Below, piece after piece: positions 49,909-58,471 of a stretch of DNA of 64,000 nucleotides. Within the stretch, counting starts at the first letter, position 1. Each line of letters opens with the position of its first letter. A program made the translations under genes and the position numbers. Where the stretch lies: the NCBI GenBank assembly GCA_017548045.1, contig JAFYNR010000003.1, positions 25,838 through 89,837 on the forward strand, given 5' to 3'. The notes under the pieces were generated by a model. It was given only the letters and a program-made list of their open reading frames with translations. It ran no database searches and had not been told where the DNA came from. The DNA is from Clostridia bacterium (GTDB lineage Bacteria; Bacillota; Clostridia; Oscillospirales; Acutalibacteraceae).

Positions 49909-49940
49909 TTTTGCAAGTTTCTAAAATAACACTTGCAAAA
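49909..49940 (+). repeat. 10-bp inverted repeat at the -35 region of the aminotransferase promoter
   Basis: TTTTGCAAGT and ACTTGCAAAA are exact complements 12 nt apart, so the half-sites are two helical turns apart. The right arm contains the -35, which suggests a repressor site. Confidence 0.45.
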
Positions 49941-49961
49941 TCACATCATATAATATACAAT
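49933..49961 (+). promoter_or_regulatory. Probable promoter of the class I aminotransferase gene
   Basis: TTGCAA (49933-49938), 17-bp spacer, TACAAT (49956-49961). Confidence 0.45.
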
Positions 49962-49997
49962 ATATGACATTGAGCCAAATCGTTCGGAGGTTTTATG

Positions 49998-51263
49998 ATG
50001 AACATTCAGAATTTATCCCGTGAGCAGCTTGCGGAAAGACTTGCGGTTCTCACAAAAGAATATAACTCATATAAAGAAATGGGTCTTACACTTGATATGT
50101 CAAGAGGCAAGCCCGGCGCAGACCAGCTTGAGCTTACAAACGAAATGCTTGATCCCTCACTCCTCGGCAATTTCAAGGCATCAAACGGCTTTGACGTGCG
50201 TAATTACGGTATTCTCGACGGCATCCCCGAGTGCAAAAAGATTTTTGCGGATATCCTCGGTGTAAAGCCCGAAAATACAATCGTTTTCGGCAATGCAAGC
50301 CTCACAATTATGTATGACTACATTGCACAGTGTATGCTTTTCGGTTGCGGTGCAGAGCCCTGGTCAAAGCAGGGCGCAATCAAATTCCTTTGCCCCGTAC
50401 CCGGCTATGACAGACACTTTTCAATCCTTGAGCATTTCGGAATTGAAATGATCAATATTCCCACAGATGAAAACGGCCCCGATATGAATATGATCGACAG
50501 CCTTATCACCGATGAAAAGGTTAAAGGCATCATATGCGTACCTATGTATTCAAATCCGTCGGGCAACACGTATTCCGATGAAACCGTACGCCGCTTTGCC
50601 GCACTCAAGCCTGCCGCAAAGGATTTCAGAGTTATCTGGGATAATGCATACTGCGTTCATCACGTCAACGATGAACACGACAGCCTTATGAATATTTTCG
50701 ATGCCGCAAAAGAATACGGCAGTGAGGATATGTTCATTGAAGTAACGTCGACATCAAAAATCACCTTCCCCGGTGCAGGTGTTTCCGCACTTGCCGCTTC
50801 AGACGCAAACATTGCAGCAATCAAAGGCAGAATGACCGTGCAGACAATCGGCTACGACAAAATCAATCAGCTCCGCCACGCAAATTATCTTAAGGATTTT
50901 GCAGGCGTTGAGGCTCATATGAAGCGTCACGCAGAAATTCTCAAGCCCAAATTCAATGCCGTGCTCGACGCATTTGATGAAAAGCTTGCAGGCAAGGGAA
51001 TTGCACAGTGGACAAAGCCTAACGGCGGTTATTTCATCAGTCTTGATGTATATGAAGGCTGTGCAAAAAGAACTGTTGCCCTTTGCAAGGAAGCAGGCGT
51101 TACGCTCACAGGTGCAGGCGCAACCTTCCCCTACGGTAAAGACCCCGAAGATAAAAACATCCGCATTGCCCCCACCTTCCCGTCAAGGGACGAACTCTGC
51201 AAGGCGGTTGAGATTCTTTGCCTTTGCGTTGAAATCAGCGCAATCGAAAAGATTCTCGGTTAA
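49998..51263 (+). CDS. Aspartate aminotransferase-like PLP enzyme (class Ic, MocR-type fold)
   Basis: A 421-residue fold-type I aminotransferase. LDMSRGKPGADQLELTNEML and NYGILDGIPECKKIFADIL are typical of the Ic/YtfP-like aspartate aminotransferases described in Firmicutes. VPMYSNPSGNTYSDET with VIWDNAYCVHH binds PLP, and the Schiff-base Lys is in STSKITFPGAG. It probably makes aspartate from oxaloacetate and glutamate, but the substrate is inferred from the family. ATG 49998 is preferred over ATG 49995 because GGAGG then has a 7-nt spacer. Its terminator lies inside the convergent deacetylase gene. Confidence 0.88.
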   Translation: MNIQNLSREQLAERLAVLTKEYNSYKEMGLTLDMSRGKPGADQLELTNEMLDPSLLGNFKASNGFDVRNYGILDGIPECKKIFADILGVKPENTIVFGNASLTIMYDYIAQCMLFGCGAEPWSKQGAIKFLCPVPGYDRHFSILEHFGIEMINIPTDENGPDMNMIDSLITDEKVKGIICVPMYSNPSGNTYSDETVRRFAALKPAAKDFRVIWDNAYCVHHVNDEHDSLMNIFDAAKEYGSEDMFIEVTSTSKITFPGAGVSALAASDANIAAIKGRMTVQTIGYDKINQLRHANYLKDFAGVEAHMKRHAEILKPKFNAVLDAFDEKLAGKGIAQWTKPNGGYFISLDVYEGCAKRTVALCKEAGVTLTGAGATFPYGKDPEDKNIRIAPTFPSRDELCKAVEILCLCVEISAIEKILG

Positions 51264-51274
51264 TCGAGTAACCA

Positions 51275-52132
51275 CTATTCCCATTTTTTAAAGAAGCTCT
51301 CTGAGCTTACACCCTCGGGTCTGTTATATCTGCCGAGTCCGAAAAGCCAATCGGACTCGGCTTTTTTTATTATGTTCACCTTTTCTTCACAGGTAAAGGT
51401 TGCTTTAATTCCGCATTTTTTCAGTATATCTGCACTTTCCTTACTGAAACTGCCGAAGGGATAGGCTATGGCAACAGGTGCGGCACCCGTATTTTCAATC
51501 ATCTTCTCTTTAATTTTTAACGCATCCGCCGTCAAAAATTCATCGTATTGCTCAAAAGTTTCACTTTTTAGTTTTTTTATTCCGTTTCTGCCTTTTGTGT
51601 TGCTGTGCAAATCATAGGTGTGGCTCTGAATATCGATTACACCGCCCTTGCAAAGTTCTGTCACTTCATCCCAATCAAGACCCGAATACGCAAGATTATG
51701 GTCGTTTATTCCGCTGTATTTATCCGTAACCGAACCTATGATAAAGCAAATTGCCGTAAAGCCGTATTTTTTAAGAAGAGGCAATGCGTATGCATAAACG
51801 GTTTCGCAACCGTCGTCAAAAGTTATCATAACCGGCTTCTCGGGTATACTCCTCTTACCCTGAGAATAATCAAAAAGCTGATTGAGCGTAACGGAAGAAT
51901 AGCCGTTTTCTTTGAGATAAATCAAATCCTTTTCAAACTGTTCAACAGTCAGAACATATTTGCCTGCCTTTGATTTATCTGTTGTAAGCTGATGATACAT
52001 AACAACAGGCAGCCTTTCTCCGCCCTGTACAGACAGCACGGACACCGTATTCAGACCCGCACCGACAAAGGATAGCACACAAAACAATGCAACGCAGAAA
52101 ACAGCAAAGCTCTTTTTTATTCTGATAACCAT
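51275..52132 (-). CDS. Polysaccharide deacetylase, CE4 family
   Basis: A 285-residue exported NodB-type deacetylase. An N-terminal signal helix (residues 5-28) is followed by VVMYHQLT, the catalytic and metal Asp pair in MITFDDGCETVYAYALPLL, the His pair in DIQSHTYDLHSN, and AIAYPFGSFS. Such proteins remove N-acetyl groups from peptidoglycan or surface glycans. The start is ATG 52132, with GAGAG 8 nt upstream; GTG 52141 overlaps that site. It is divergent from the DUF4430 lipoprotein and ends 11 nt from the aminotransferase stop. Its 3' coding part carries a strong terminator for the opposite strand. Confidence 0.9.
   Translation of the reverse strand: MVIRIKKSFAVFCVALFCVLSFVGAGLNTVSVLSVQGGERLPVVMYHQLTTDKSKAGKYVLTVEQFEKDLIYLKENGYSSVTLNQLFDYSQGKRSIPEKPVMITFDDGCETVYAYALPLLKKYGFTAICFIIGSVTDKYSGINDHNLAYSGLDWDEVTELCKGGVIDIQSHTYDLHSNTKGRNGIKKLKSETFEQYDEFLTADALKIKEKMIENTGAAPVAIAYPFGSFSKESADILKKCGIKATFTCEEKVNIIKKAESDWLFGLGRYNRPEGVSSESFFKKWE
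51332..51368 (+). terminator. Plus-strand terminator embedded in the deacetylase coding sequence
   Basis: GCCGAGTCCGA, 8-nt loop, TCGGACTCGGC, then seven T, about 70 nt after the aminotransferase stop. The same bases encode AESDWLFGLG of the deacetylase on the other strand. Confidence 0.85.
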
Positions 52133-52181
52133 AAAACTCACTCTCTTTCAGTAAATAATATTCCTGCTGAAATAATTTATG

Positions 52182-52210
52182 TTGCATTTAACCTGAACGG
52201 GTTGTATAAT
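52182..52210 (+). promoter_or_regulatory. Promoter of the DUF4430 lipoprotein gene
   Basis: TTGCAT (52182-52187), 17-bp spacer, TATAAT (52205-52210). Confidence 0.65.
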
Positions 52211-52232
52211 TACCACGAAAGGATGTGCAATT

Positions 52233-52658
52233 ATGAAAAAAACAATATCTGTTCTTATAGCAATGCTTCTTATGCTTCTTATGTGTGCCTGCGACGCAAA
52301 TAACAGCCCCGATGAAGATAAGGTTCTTTATCCCGAGGCGGCACAATCGGTTGTTGAACTGGGAAGCGGTAACAAGCAGTTCAATTTCACCGCCGTTGAC
52401 GGCGAGGGAACCGGATATAAATTCAGCATAAGCACCGATAAAACATACGTAGGCGAAGCACTTGAGGAATTGGGTCTGCTTGAAGGCAGCGAGGGCGAAT
52501 TCGGATTATACGTAAACAAAGTCAATGGTATCTATGCACAGTATGAGGTCACCGGCACCTATTGGGCGTTTTACGTTGACGGCGTATACGCCTCATTGGG
52601 TATTGATATGACTGAAATCACCGATAATGCAACATACGAAATGAAAATTGAAAAATAA
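52233..52658 (+). CDS. DUF4430-domain lipoprotein
   Basis: A 141-residue lipoprotein. The signal helix ends in the lipobox MCAC (Cys near residue 19). Residues about 60-141 resemble DUF4430, the ubiquitin-like fold also found at the C-terminus of transcobalamin-type proteins: TYVGEALEELGLLEGSEGEF, YVNKVNGIYAQYE and YWAFYVDGVYASLGIDM. In anaerobes this domain occurs alone or in cobalamin- or heme-binding surface proteins. A cobalamin role would fit the B12 enzymes in this window but is only a guess. AAAGGA lies upstream of the ATG. It is a single gene ending at a shared terminator. Confidence 0.8.
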   Translation: MKKTISVLIAMLLMLLMCACDANNSPDEDKVLYPEAAQSVVELGSGNKQFNFTAVDGEGTGYKFSISTDKTYVGEALEELGLLEGSEGEFGLYVNKVNGIYAQYEVTGTYWAFYVDGVYASLGIDMTEITDNATYEMKIEK

Positions 52659-52669
52659 AGCAAAAAACT

Positions 52670-52702
52670 CCCCGGATATCACATCAAAACGGATATCCGG
52701 GG
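52670..52702. terminator. Terminator between the DUF4430 and dehydratase-related genes
   Basis: CCCCGGATATC/GATATCCGGGG stem. The minus-strand reading is followed by GAGTTTTTT, the plus-strand reading only by a weaker AT-rich tail. Confidence 0.8.
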
Positions 52703-52718
52703 AATATTTATGTGTACC

Positions 52719-54011
52719 TTACTTATGACAGGCTCCGCAGGTGTCGCAACCTGAACAGCCTGTATTTTCTTTTGCAATGGCAAGCATCAGCTTGATTCTG
52801 TTTTCCTGGTTAACCTGAGTTGCACCCGGGTCATAGTCAATGGGAACAATATTTGACTGGGGATACATTTCCTTCAGTTTTCTTATCATACCCTTACCTA
52901 CGATATGGTTAGGCAGGCAGCCGAAGGGCTGTGCGCAGACGATATTGCCGTATCCGCTTTCGATAAGCTCCATCATTTCAGCCGTGAGAAGCCAGCCCTC
53001 ACCCATTTTACAGCCGGGTCCGATAATCTTGGTGCACATTTCCTTGATATGTGCATAAGGTGCAGGCACGGTGAAATCGCCGTATGCCTTGGCAGCAGTA
53101 ATAAGATTGTTTTCAACCTTTGAAAGATACCACATTGCAATTCTCATTGCAATTTTCTTGAACGGGTTGCCGCCGTAGAGCTTTATGTCTTCAAGACGGT
53201 TATCAACCTTGAAGTTGATGAAGCCCAGAAGTCCCGGCACCATAACCTCGCAATCCTGACCGAAAAGAAATTCTTCAAGATGGTTGTTGGCAAGCGGTGA
53301 ATACTTAACGTAAATTTCACCGACGATACCAACCTTAGTCTTTTCGACCTTCTTAACAGGGATTTCCGCAAAGGATTTTGTAATTTCCGGAAGTCTTTTC
53401 TTCATTGCGAAATACGAATATCCCCTGCCCTTCTTCATTTCGGCACTGAGACTGTCAATCCACTTCTGAACAAGTCTTTCAGAATCGCCTTTGTTGACTT
53501 CGTAAGGCTCAATCTGATTTTTAAGAAGTGTGATAAGGTCACCGTAGATTGAAGCTGAAAGCATTTTGAGTGCCATTGAAAGTCTGATTTTGAAGCCGCT
53601 GTTCTTTTCAAGACCCGAAAGGTTGAGTGAGATAACGGGCACCTGGGGATAGCCTGCTTTTTTAAGGGCTTTTCTGAGAAGGTGGATATAGTTTGATGCT
53701 CTGCATCCGCCGCCCGACTGTGTAATGAGAAGTGCGGTTTTATCGGGATTGTATTTGCCCGAATTGAGCGCATCGATAAGCTGTCCGATAACAAGCAGTG
53801 CGGGGTAGCAGGTATCGTTATGAACGTATTTCAAGCCTTCGTCAACAACCGCTCTGCCGTAATTCTGCAGAAGCTCGGTTTTGTAGCCGTACTGACCGAA
53901 AATGTTGATGAAAAGTCTGAAGGTAATATCAAGCATATTGGGTGCAAGGATAGTGTAATCCATCATATCTTTGGTAAATTCCACTCTGTCCGTAATAACT
54001 TTTTTGCTCAT
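52719..54011 (-). CDS. 2-Hydroxyacyl-CoA dehydratase-related protein with C-terminal four-Cys cluster motif
   Basis: A 430-residue protein related to the C-terminal part of the large clostridial activase/dehydratase fusions (COG3581-like). It has KYVHNDTCYPALLVIGQLIDAL, TQSGGGCRASNYIHLLRKAL, GFINFKVDNRLEDIKLYGGNP and CAQPFGCLPNHIVGKGM, with several conserved Cys. It ends with CSGCDTCGACHK, a CxxCxxCxxC pattern that could bind a 4Fe-4S cluster. It starts 12 nt after the activase gene. In many relatives these parts form one chain; here they are two genes. It is probably the electron-accepting partner of the activase; its substrate is unknown. Confidence 0.8.
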   Translation of the reverse strand: MSKKVITDRVEFTKDMMDYTILAPNMLDITFRLFINIFGQYGYKTELLQNYGRAVVDEGLKYVHNDTCYPALLVIGQLIDALNSGKYNPDKTALLITQSGGGCRASNYIHLLRKALKKAGYPQVPVISLNLSGLEKNSGFKIRLSMALKMLSASIYGDLITLLKNQIEPYEVNKGDSERLVQKWIDSLSAEMKKGRGYSYFAMKKRLPEITKSFAEIPVKKVEKTKVGIVGEIYVKYSPLANNHLEEFLFGQDCEVMVPGLLGFINFKVDNRLEDIKLYGGNPFKKIAMRIAMWYLSKVENNLITAAKAYGDFTVPAPYAHIKEMCTKIIGPGCKMGEGWLLTAEMMELIESGYGNIVCAQPFGCLPNHIVGKGMIRKLKEMYPQSNIVPIDYDPGATQVNQENRIKLMLAIAKENTGCSGCDTCGACHK

Positions 54012-54023
54012 TTCCGCACCTCC

Positions 54024-56927
54024 TTATCTGCCTGTTGCGGCAAACAGGCTTCTGAGTCTGATTTTAACCGCACCGGGGTTTGAAATTTCGTCTATCTTGA
54101 TCTGTGTGTAAATCTTACCGTCTTTTTCAAGAATGGTTCTCATTTCGTCGGTTGTGATAGCATCAACACCGCATCCGAATGAAACAAGCTGAACAACATT
54201 AAGGTCCTTATCGTTTGCCTTGGCAACGTATTTTGCCGCCGCATAAAGACGCGAATGATACGTCCACTGGTTAAGTACGGTTGTGGGGAATTTCTCAACA
54301 AGAGGGCTGACGCTGTCTTCTGTTATAACCGTTGCACCGCACTCACAGATAAGCTTGTCTATACCGTGATTAATTTCTTCATCAAGATGGTATGGTCTGC
54401 CGCAAAGAACGATTACGGGCATATCCTTCCTCTTTGCATCTGCAAGGTATTCCATGCCCTTCTTATGAATCTTATCCATAAATGAATAGTATTCGGCATA
54501 TGCTTTTTCGGCAGCATTTTTAACTTCTTTAAGACTTAATCCGTCAAATTTTGCAGAGAGAATTTCAAAAATCTTCTTTGAGAAATCCTTGGGTCTGTGA
54601 AGGCCAACGTAATCTGACATAAAATTAAGTTTTTTAAGGTCGCCCACGTTTGAACGGATAACCTCGGGATAATATGCAACAACCGGGCAGTTATAATTAT
54701 TATCTCCCAGGTTTTCGTCAAGGTTATAACTCATACAGGGATAGAAAATATCCTTAACACCCTGTTCCATAAGAGATTCGATATGACCGTGAAGAAGCTT
54801 TGCAGGGTAACAAACAGTATCCGAAGGAATTGTGTGCTGACCCTTTACGTAAAGATCTCTGGATGACTTCTCTGAAAGTGCAATACCGAAGCCCAGTTCG
54901 GTAAAGAATTTGTGCCAGAAAGGAAGAAGCTCAAACATATTCAGACCCATGGGCAGACCGATTGTGGGCTTGGTACCCTTGACGGGCTGATACTTTGAAA
55001 GAAGCTCGCGCTTGTAATCAAACATATTCTCGCCCTTGATTGCATTTGTCTTTGCAATGGGCTTACTGCAACGGTTGCCGCCGATAAAGCTTCTGCCGTT
55101 TGAGAAGGTGTTTACGGTGAGGCGGCAGTTGTTGCTGCACTTACCGCAGGTAACGGCTTTAACTTTATGTTCAAAGGCTTTCAGCTCGTCGGGTGTGATA
55201 ATTGTGCTCTTTTCAGGCTTTCTTTCCATTGAATAGAGAGCCGCACCGTATGCACCCATAAGACCTGAAATTGTGGGTCTTACAACATTTCTGCCGATTT
55301 CCTGCTCAAAGGCGCGGAGAACCGCATCGTTAAGGAAAGTACCGCCCTGAACAACGATATTCCTGCCGAGTTCATCTGCGCTTGCGGCACGGATAACCTT
55401 GTAAATAGCGTTCTTTACAACACTTATTGAAAGACCGGCCGAAATATTTTCAATCGATGCGCCGTCCTTCTGTGCCTGCTTTACGGATGAATTCATAAAC
55501 ACCGTACAGCGTGAACCCAGGTCAACGGGCTTATCTGCATAAATGCCGAGCTTAGAGAATTTTTCAATATCGTATCCCCATGCGGCGGCAAAGGTCTGCA
55601 AAAATGAACCGCAGCCCGATGAGCAAGCCTCATTGAGGAAAATATTATCGATTGCATTGTTGCGGATTTTAAAGCACTTGATATCCTGACCGCCGATATC
55701 GATTATGAAATCAACGTCGGGCTTGAATTTCTTTGCGGCAGTGAAATGAGCAACGGTTTCAACAAGACCGATGTCAATACCGAAGGCATTCTTGATAATA
55801 TCTTCACCGTAACCTGTAACCGCACTTGACGCAACAACCGCATTGGGATAATCATTATAGAAATCAACAAGGAAATCTCTGATAAGCGATACGGGATCGC
55901 CGTTATTTGACATATAGCGGCTCATTACGATTCTGCCGTCCTTGTTAATGACGGTTGCCTTAACCGTTGTTGAACCTGCGTCAATACCTATGTAAACGTT
56001 TTCACCGTCTGCAAGAGGACAGTTTTCTTCAACCGAATTCTTTGCGTGTCTTTCGGAGAATTCTTTGTATTCCACCTCATTGATGAAAAGGGGCTTTGCG
56101 CTGATATATTCTCCGCTTTCCTTGGCGTTCTTGATTTTTTCGGTTACTTCCTCCATATCAAGAATTTCTCCGTTCGCCGAATATGCGGCACCCAGAGCAA
56201 CGAAATAAAGTCCGTTTTCAGGGCAAACACCCGTCACTCCGAGACCCTTATCAAATGCCTTGCGAAGCTCCGAAAGGAAGTAAAGAGGTCCGCCGAGATA
56301 AACAACGTTACCCTCTATTCTTCTGCCCTGCGAAAGACCCGAAACGGTCTGGTTAACAACGGCCGTGAAAATACTTGCGGCAACATCGTTTTTCCTTGCA
56401 CCCTGATTAAGAAGAGGCTGAATATCTGATTTTGCAAAAACACCGCATCTTGATGCGATTGAGTAAATCTTTTCATGTGTTTCGGCAAGAGTGTTCATTT
56501 CAAGAGGTTCAACACCGAGAAGAGATGCCATCTGATCGATGAATGCGCCTGTACCGCCGGCACAGGAACCGTTCATACGTACCTCAACACCGTTGGTAAA
56601 GAAAAGTATTTTTGCATCCTCTCCTCCGAGCTCGATAACTGCATCCGTACCGGGGAGAAGTTTCGAAACACTGACTCTGGTTGCATAAACCTCCTGTATG
56701 AAGTCAAGACCAAGGGCATTGGCAAAGCCCATACCCGCCGAACCCGAAACAGTAAGGCTTGCCTTCTTGAATTCGGGGTTTTCGGTAATTATCTGCGAAA
56801 GCATTTTCGAGCTTTTTTCCGCAATTTTGGAATAGTGGCGCTCGTATGCTTTGTAAACTATATTATTATCATTATCGATTGCAACGCACTTGAGAGTGGT
56901 TGAACCGACATCCATACCTATTCTCAT
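54024..56927 (-). CDS. Double-domain acyl-CoA dehydratase activase (BcrAD/BadFG/HgdC type) with DUF2229
   Basis: A 967-residue cytosolic protein with two ASKHA ATPase repeats and a third domain. Repeat 1 (residues 1-265) has GMDVGSTTLKCVAID, ELGGEDAKI, C122 and C161. Repeat 2 (310-565) has GIDAGSTTVKATVI, DIGGQDIKCF, C435, C439 and C474. The Cys after each repeat's core should hold the bridging 4Fe-4S cluster of HgdC-like proteins, though usually across a homodimer. Then come a Cys-rich linker (CGKCSNNC near 594) and a DUF2229 domain (PTIGLPMGLNMFELLPFWHKFF). It would use ATP to push low-potential electrons to its partner, encoded 12 nt downstream. Operon with two plsC genes. Confidence 0.88.
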   Translation of the reverse strand: MRIGMDVGSTTLKCVAIDNDNNIVYKAYERHYSKIAEKSSKMLSQIITENPEFKKASLTVSGSAGMGFANALGLDFIQEVYATRVSVSKLLPGTDAVIELGGEDAKILFFTNGVEVRMNGSCAGGTGAFIDQMASLLGVEPLEMNTLAETHEKIYSIASRCGVFAKSDIQPLLNQGARKNDVAASIFTAVVNQTVSGLSQGRRIEGNVVYLGGPLYFLSELRKAFDKGLGVTGVCPENGLYFVALGAAYSANGEILDMEEVTEKIKNAKESGEYISAKPLFINEVEYKEFSERHAKNSVEENCPLADGENVYIGIDAGSTTVKATVINKDGRIVMSRYMSNNGDPVSLIRDFLVDFYNDYPNAVVASSAVTGYGEDIIKNAFGIDIGLVETVAHFTAAKKFKPDVDFIIDIGGQDIKCFKIRNNAIDNIFLNEACSSGCGSFLQTFAAAWGYDIEKFSKLGIYADKPVDLGSRCTVFMNSSVKQAQKDGASIENISAGLSISVVKNAIYKVIRAASADELGRNIVVQGGTFLNDAVLRAFEQEIGRNVVRPTISGLMGAYGAALYSMERKPEKSTIITPDELKAFEHKVKAVTCGKCSNNCRLTVNTFSNGRSFIGGNRCSKPIAKTNAIKGENMFDYKRELLSKYQPVKGTKPTIGLPMGLNMFELLPFWHKFFTELGFGIALSEKSSRDLYVKGQHTIPSDTVCYPAKLLHGHIESLMEQGVKDIFYPCMSYNLDENLGDNNYNCPVVAYYPEVIRSNVGDLKKLNFMSDYVGLHRPKDFSKKIFEILSAKFDGLSLKEVKNAAEKAYAEYYSFMDKIHKKGMEYLADAKRKDMPVIVLCGRPYHLDEEINHGIDKLICECGATVITEDSVSPLVEKFPTTVLNQWTYHSRLYAAAKYVAKANDKDLNVVQLVSFGCGVDAITTDEMRTILEKDGKIYTQIKIDEISNPGAVKIRLRSLFAATGR

Positions 56928-56942
56928 TTTTCTCTCCCGATT

Positions 56943-57563
56943 TTATGCTGATTTTTCTTCAGCAAGATTTTCGCGCATAAGGCGCTCAACTTCGTCATAA
57001 AGCTTTTTGTTAGCCTCTTCAACAGTCATATCGTCAACCTTAAAGGGCTCGCCGTAACGCACCGTCAGATTCTTACTGCGGAATTTATAATCACCCGTAA
57101 GTCCGAAAGGAACTATGTACGCATCTGTCTTTTTTGCCATAGATACGGCACCGGTCTTGAAGCGGAGAAGAAAATCATCCGTTTTATTACGTGTACCCTC
57201 GGGGAAAATTCCGATTGCACCGCCTTCCTTGAGAACTCTCAGTGCAGACATTGCACTTGAGAAATCCTTTCTTGAGCGGTCAACGGGGATGCAGCCTACC
57301 GCCTTGAAGAAAGGAGCAAGCTTTCCCTCAAAATATTCTTTTTTAGCCATATAGTGAATAACTCTTTTGGTTGCCATAATGGTGAGGCACTGGTCATAAA
57401 CGTGCTTATGATTGCCTGCGATTACAATTGCTGAATCACTGGGAATCTTTTCTGCACCGATGATTTTGGGTGAATAGAAAAATTTGAAAAGAGGACGCAT
57501 AAGCGGTGTTAAAAACTTATAACCAAGCTCTCTGTCCTCAGGTTTTTTTACATTCTTGCTCAT
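56943..57563 (-). CDS. PlsC-family acyltransferase, paralogue 2
   Basis: A 206-residue lysophospholipid acyltransferase-like protein. The catalytic motif is GNHKHVYDQ near residue 52 and FPEGTRNK is near residue 120. The active-site His and Asp are kept. It overlaps the upstream plsC paralogue by 4 nt (ATGA), has AAGGAG upstream, and lies 15 nt before the dehydratase activase gene. The acyl chain and acceptor are unknown. Residues after the FPEG motif (FLLRFKTGAVSMAKKTDAYIVPF) resemble the other two plsC copies nearby, so they arose by local duplication. Confidence 0.88.
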   Translation of the reverse strand: MSKNVKKPEDRELGYKFLTPLMRPLFKFFYSPKIIGAEKIPSDSAIVIAGNHKHVYDQCLTIMATKRVIHYMAKKEYFEGKLAPFFKAVGCIPVDRSRKDFSSAMSALRVLKEGGAIGIFPEGTRNKTDDFLLRFKTGAVSMAKKTDAYIVPFGLTGDYKFRSKNLTVRYGEPFKVDDMTVEEANKKLYDEVERLMRENLAEEKSA

Positions 57564-58144
57564 TTATTTTCTCCTTCTCTTACAATCTCGTTTTTAACCG
57601 TGTTCATAAGCTCATTGTTTGCGTCTTCAAGATTTTCGCCAACTGTCATAGGTTCAAAAAATCTGATTTTCACGCTTTTCTTAAAGGGCTTGTACTTTCC
57701 CGTAATCACAAAAGGAATAACGGGCGTTTCGGTATCTTTAGCCATTTTAACCGCACCGAACTTGAACGGCATTATGATGTCGTCCGTTCTGTTGATTGTG
57801 CCTTCAGGGAAAATACCGATAAGTTTTTCATCTCTGAGATAAGCTTCAGCCGTTTCAAGCGCAGCCTTATCCTTCTGTCTGCGGTTAACGGGAATTATAC
57901 CCAGACTTCCGAAGATAAGCTTGAGAGGTCCTTTCATAAGCTCATCTTTGGCAAGGTAGTGAACACAGCGCTTTGTTGCGCTTGCCACAAGCAGGCAATC
58001 AAAATAATTGGTGTGATTGCCGGCAAGAATAACCCTCCCACTTTCGGGTATGTTTTCTTTACCCGTTACCGACGGCTTGTAAACTGCTTTGAAGCAAGCC
58101 GTAAGCGGTCCCCTGACCGCACGGTAAAATAATGGTTCTTTCAT
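57560..58144 (-). CDS. PlsC-family acyltransferase, paralogue 3
   Basis: A 194-residue acyltransferase with NHTNYFD near residue 43 and FPEGTINRT near 111, so the NHxxxxD catalytic pair is intact. It is very similar in layout and wording to the copy at 59061-59651 (RCVHYLAKDELMK against RCVHFLAKSELMK, and IPFVITGKYK against VPFVITGKYK), which marks them as recent duplicates separated by a sigma-factor unit. It is first of the four-gene minus operon with paralogue 2, the activase and its partner. GGAGG lies 10 nt before the ATG. Confidence 0.88.
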   Translation of the reverse strand: MKEPLFYRAVRGPLTACFKAVYKPSVTGKENIPESGRVILAGNHTNYFDCLLVASATKRCVHYLAKDELMKGPLKLIFGSLGIIPVNRRQKDKAALETAEAYLRDEKLIGIFPEGTINRTDDIIMPFKFGAVKMAKDTETPVIPFVITGKYKPFKKSVKIRFFEPMTVGENLEDANNELMNTVKNEIVREGENK

Positions 58145-58180
58145 TTTCTTTTGTCCTCCGTAAATATAAAATTATTGTAA

Positions 58181-58209
58181 AATATAATGCTTTTGGTAAT
58201 ATTGCACAA
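58181..58209 (-). promoter_or_regulatory. Possible promoter of the plsC-activase operon
   Basis: In minus reading, TTGTGC (58209-58204), 17-bp spacer, TATATT (58186-58181). A short ACAAATTTGT palindrome (58206-58215) overlaps the -35. Confidence 0.4.
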
Positions 58210-58254
58210 ATTTGTCGCTTGCTTTTTGACATCAAAGACTTTCACCGTAAAAAT

Positions 58255-58276
58255 GGCGAAGCTGCAAAGCCTCGCC
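58255..58276 (-). terminator. Terminator after the sigma factor unit
   Basis: In minus reading, GGCGAGGC, 6-nt loop, GCTTCGCC, then ATTTTT; one G-U pair again marks the minus strand. Confidence 0.65.
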
Positions 58277-58291
58277 GCAATCGGTATTCAC

Positions 58292-58471
58292 TTAAATGTT
58301 TTCTGCCGTCTGTTCTTTTTTTACAGCGGTAAGCTTACACTTACCGACCTTAATTTTTTTGAGTGTGCCGTAGCGTGCACAATTACGGATGATTTGCTGC
58401 TTTACCGACTCTTCAACATCAACTTTCCCCATTACCCGGATGTATTCACTGCGGTAATTGCTGTTTTTCAC
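58292..58471 (-). CDS. 59-residue protein coupled to the ECF sigma factor
   Basis: A short frame begins at GTG 58471, sharing one base with the sigma stop codon (TAGTG), and runs 59 codons to TAA. It opens MKNSNYRSEYIRVMGKVDVE and continues ESVKQQIIRNCARYGTLKKI, ending basic and hydrophilic. It has no membrane helix. The coupling and a terminator just after it argue that it is real. The N-terminal half resembles the short helical start of clostridial anti-sigma factors by eye, so it may be a cytosolic or truncated anti-sigma protein. That is an inference, and the family is not recognised. Confidence 0.6.
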   Translation of the reverse strand: MKNSNYRSEYIRVMGKVDVEESVKQQIIRNCARYGTLKKIKVGKCKLTAVKKEQTAENI

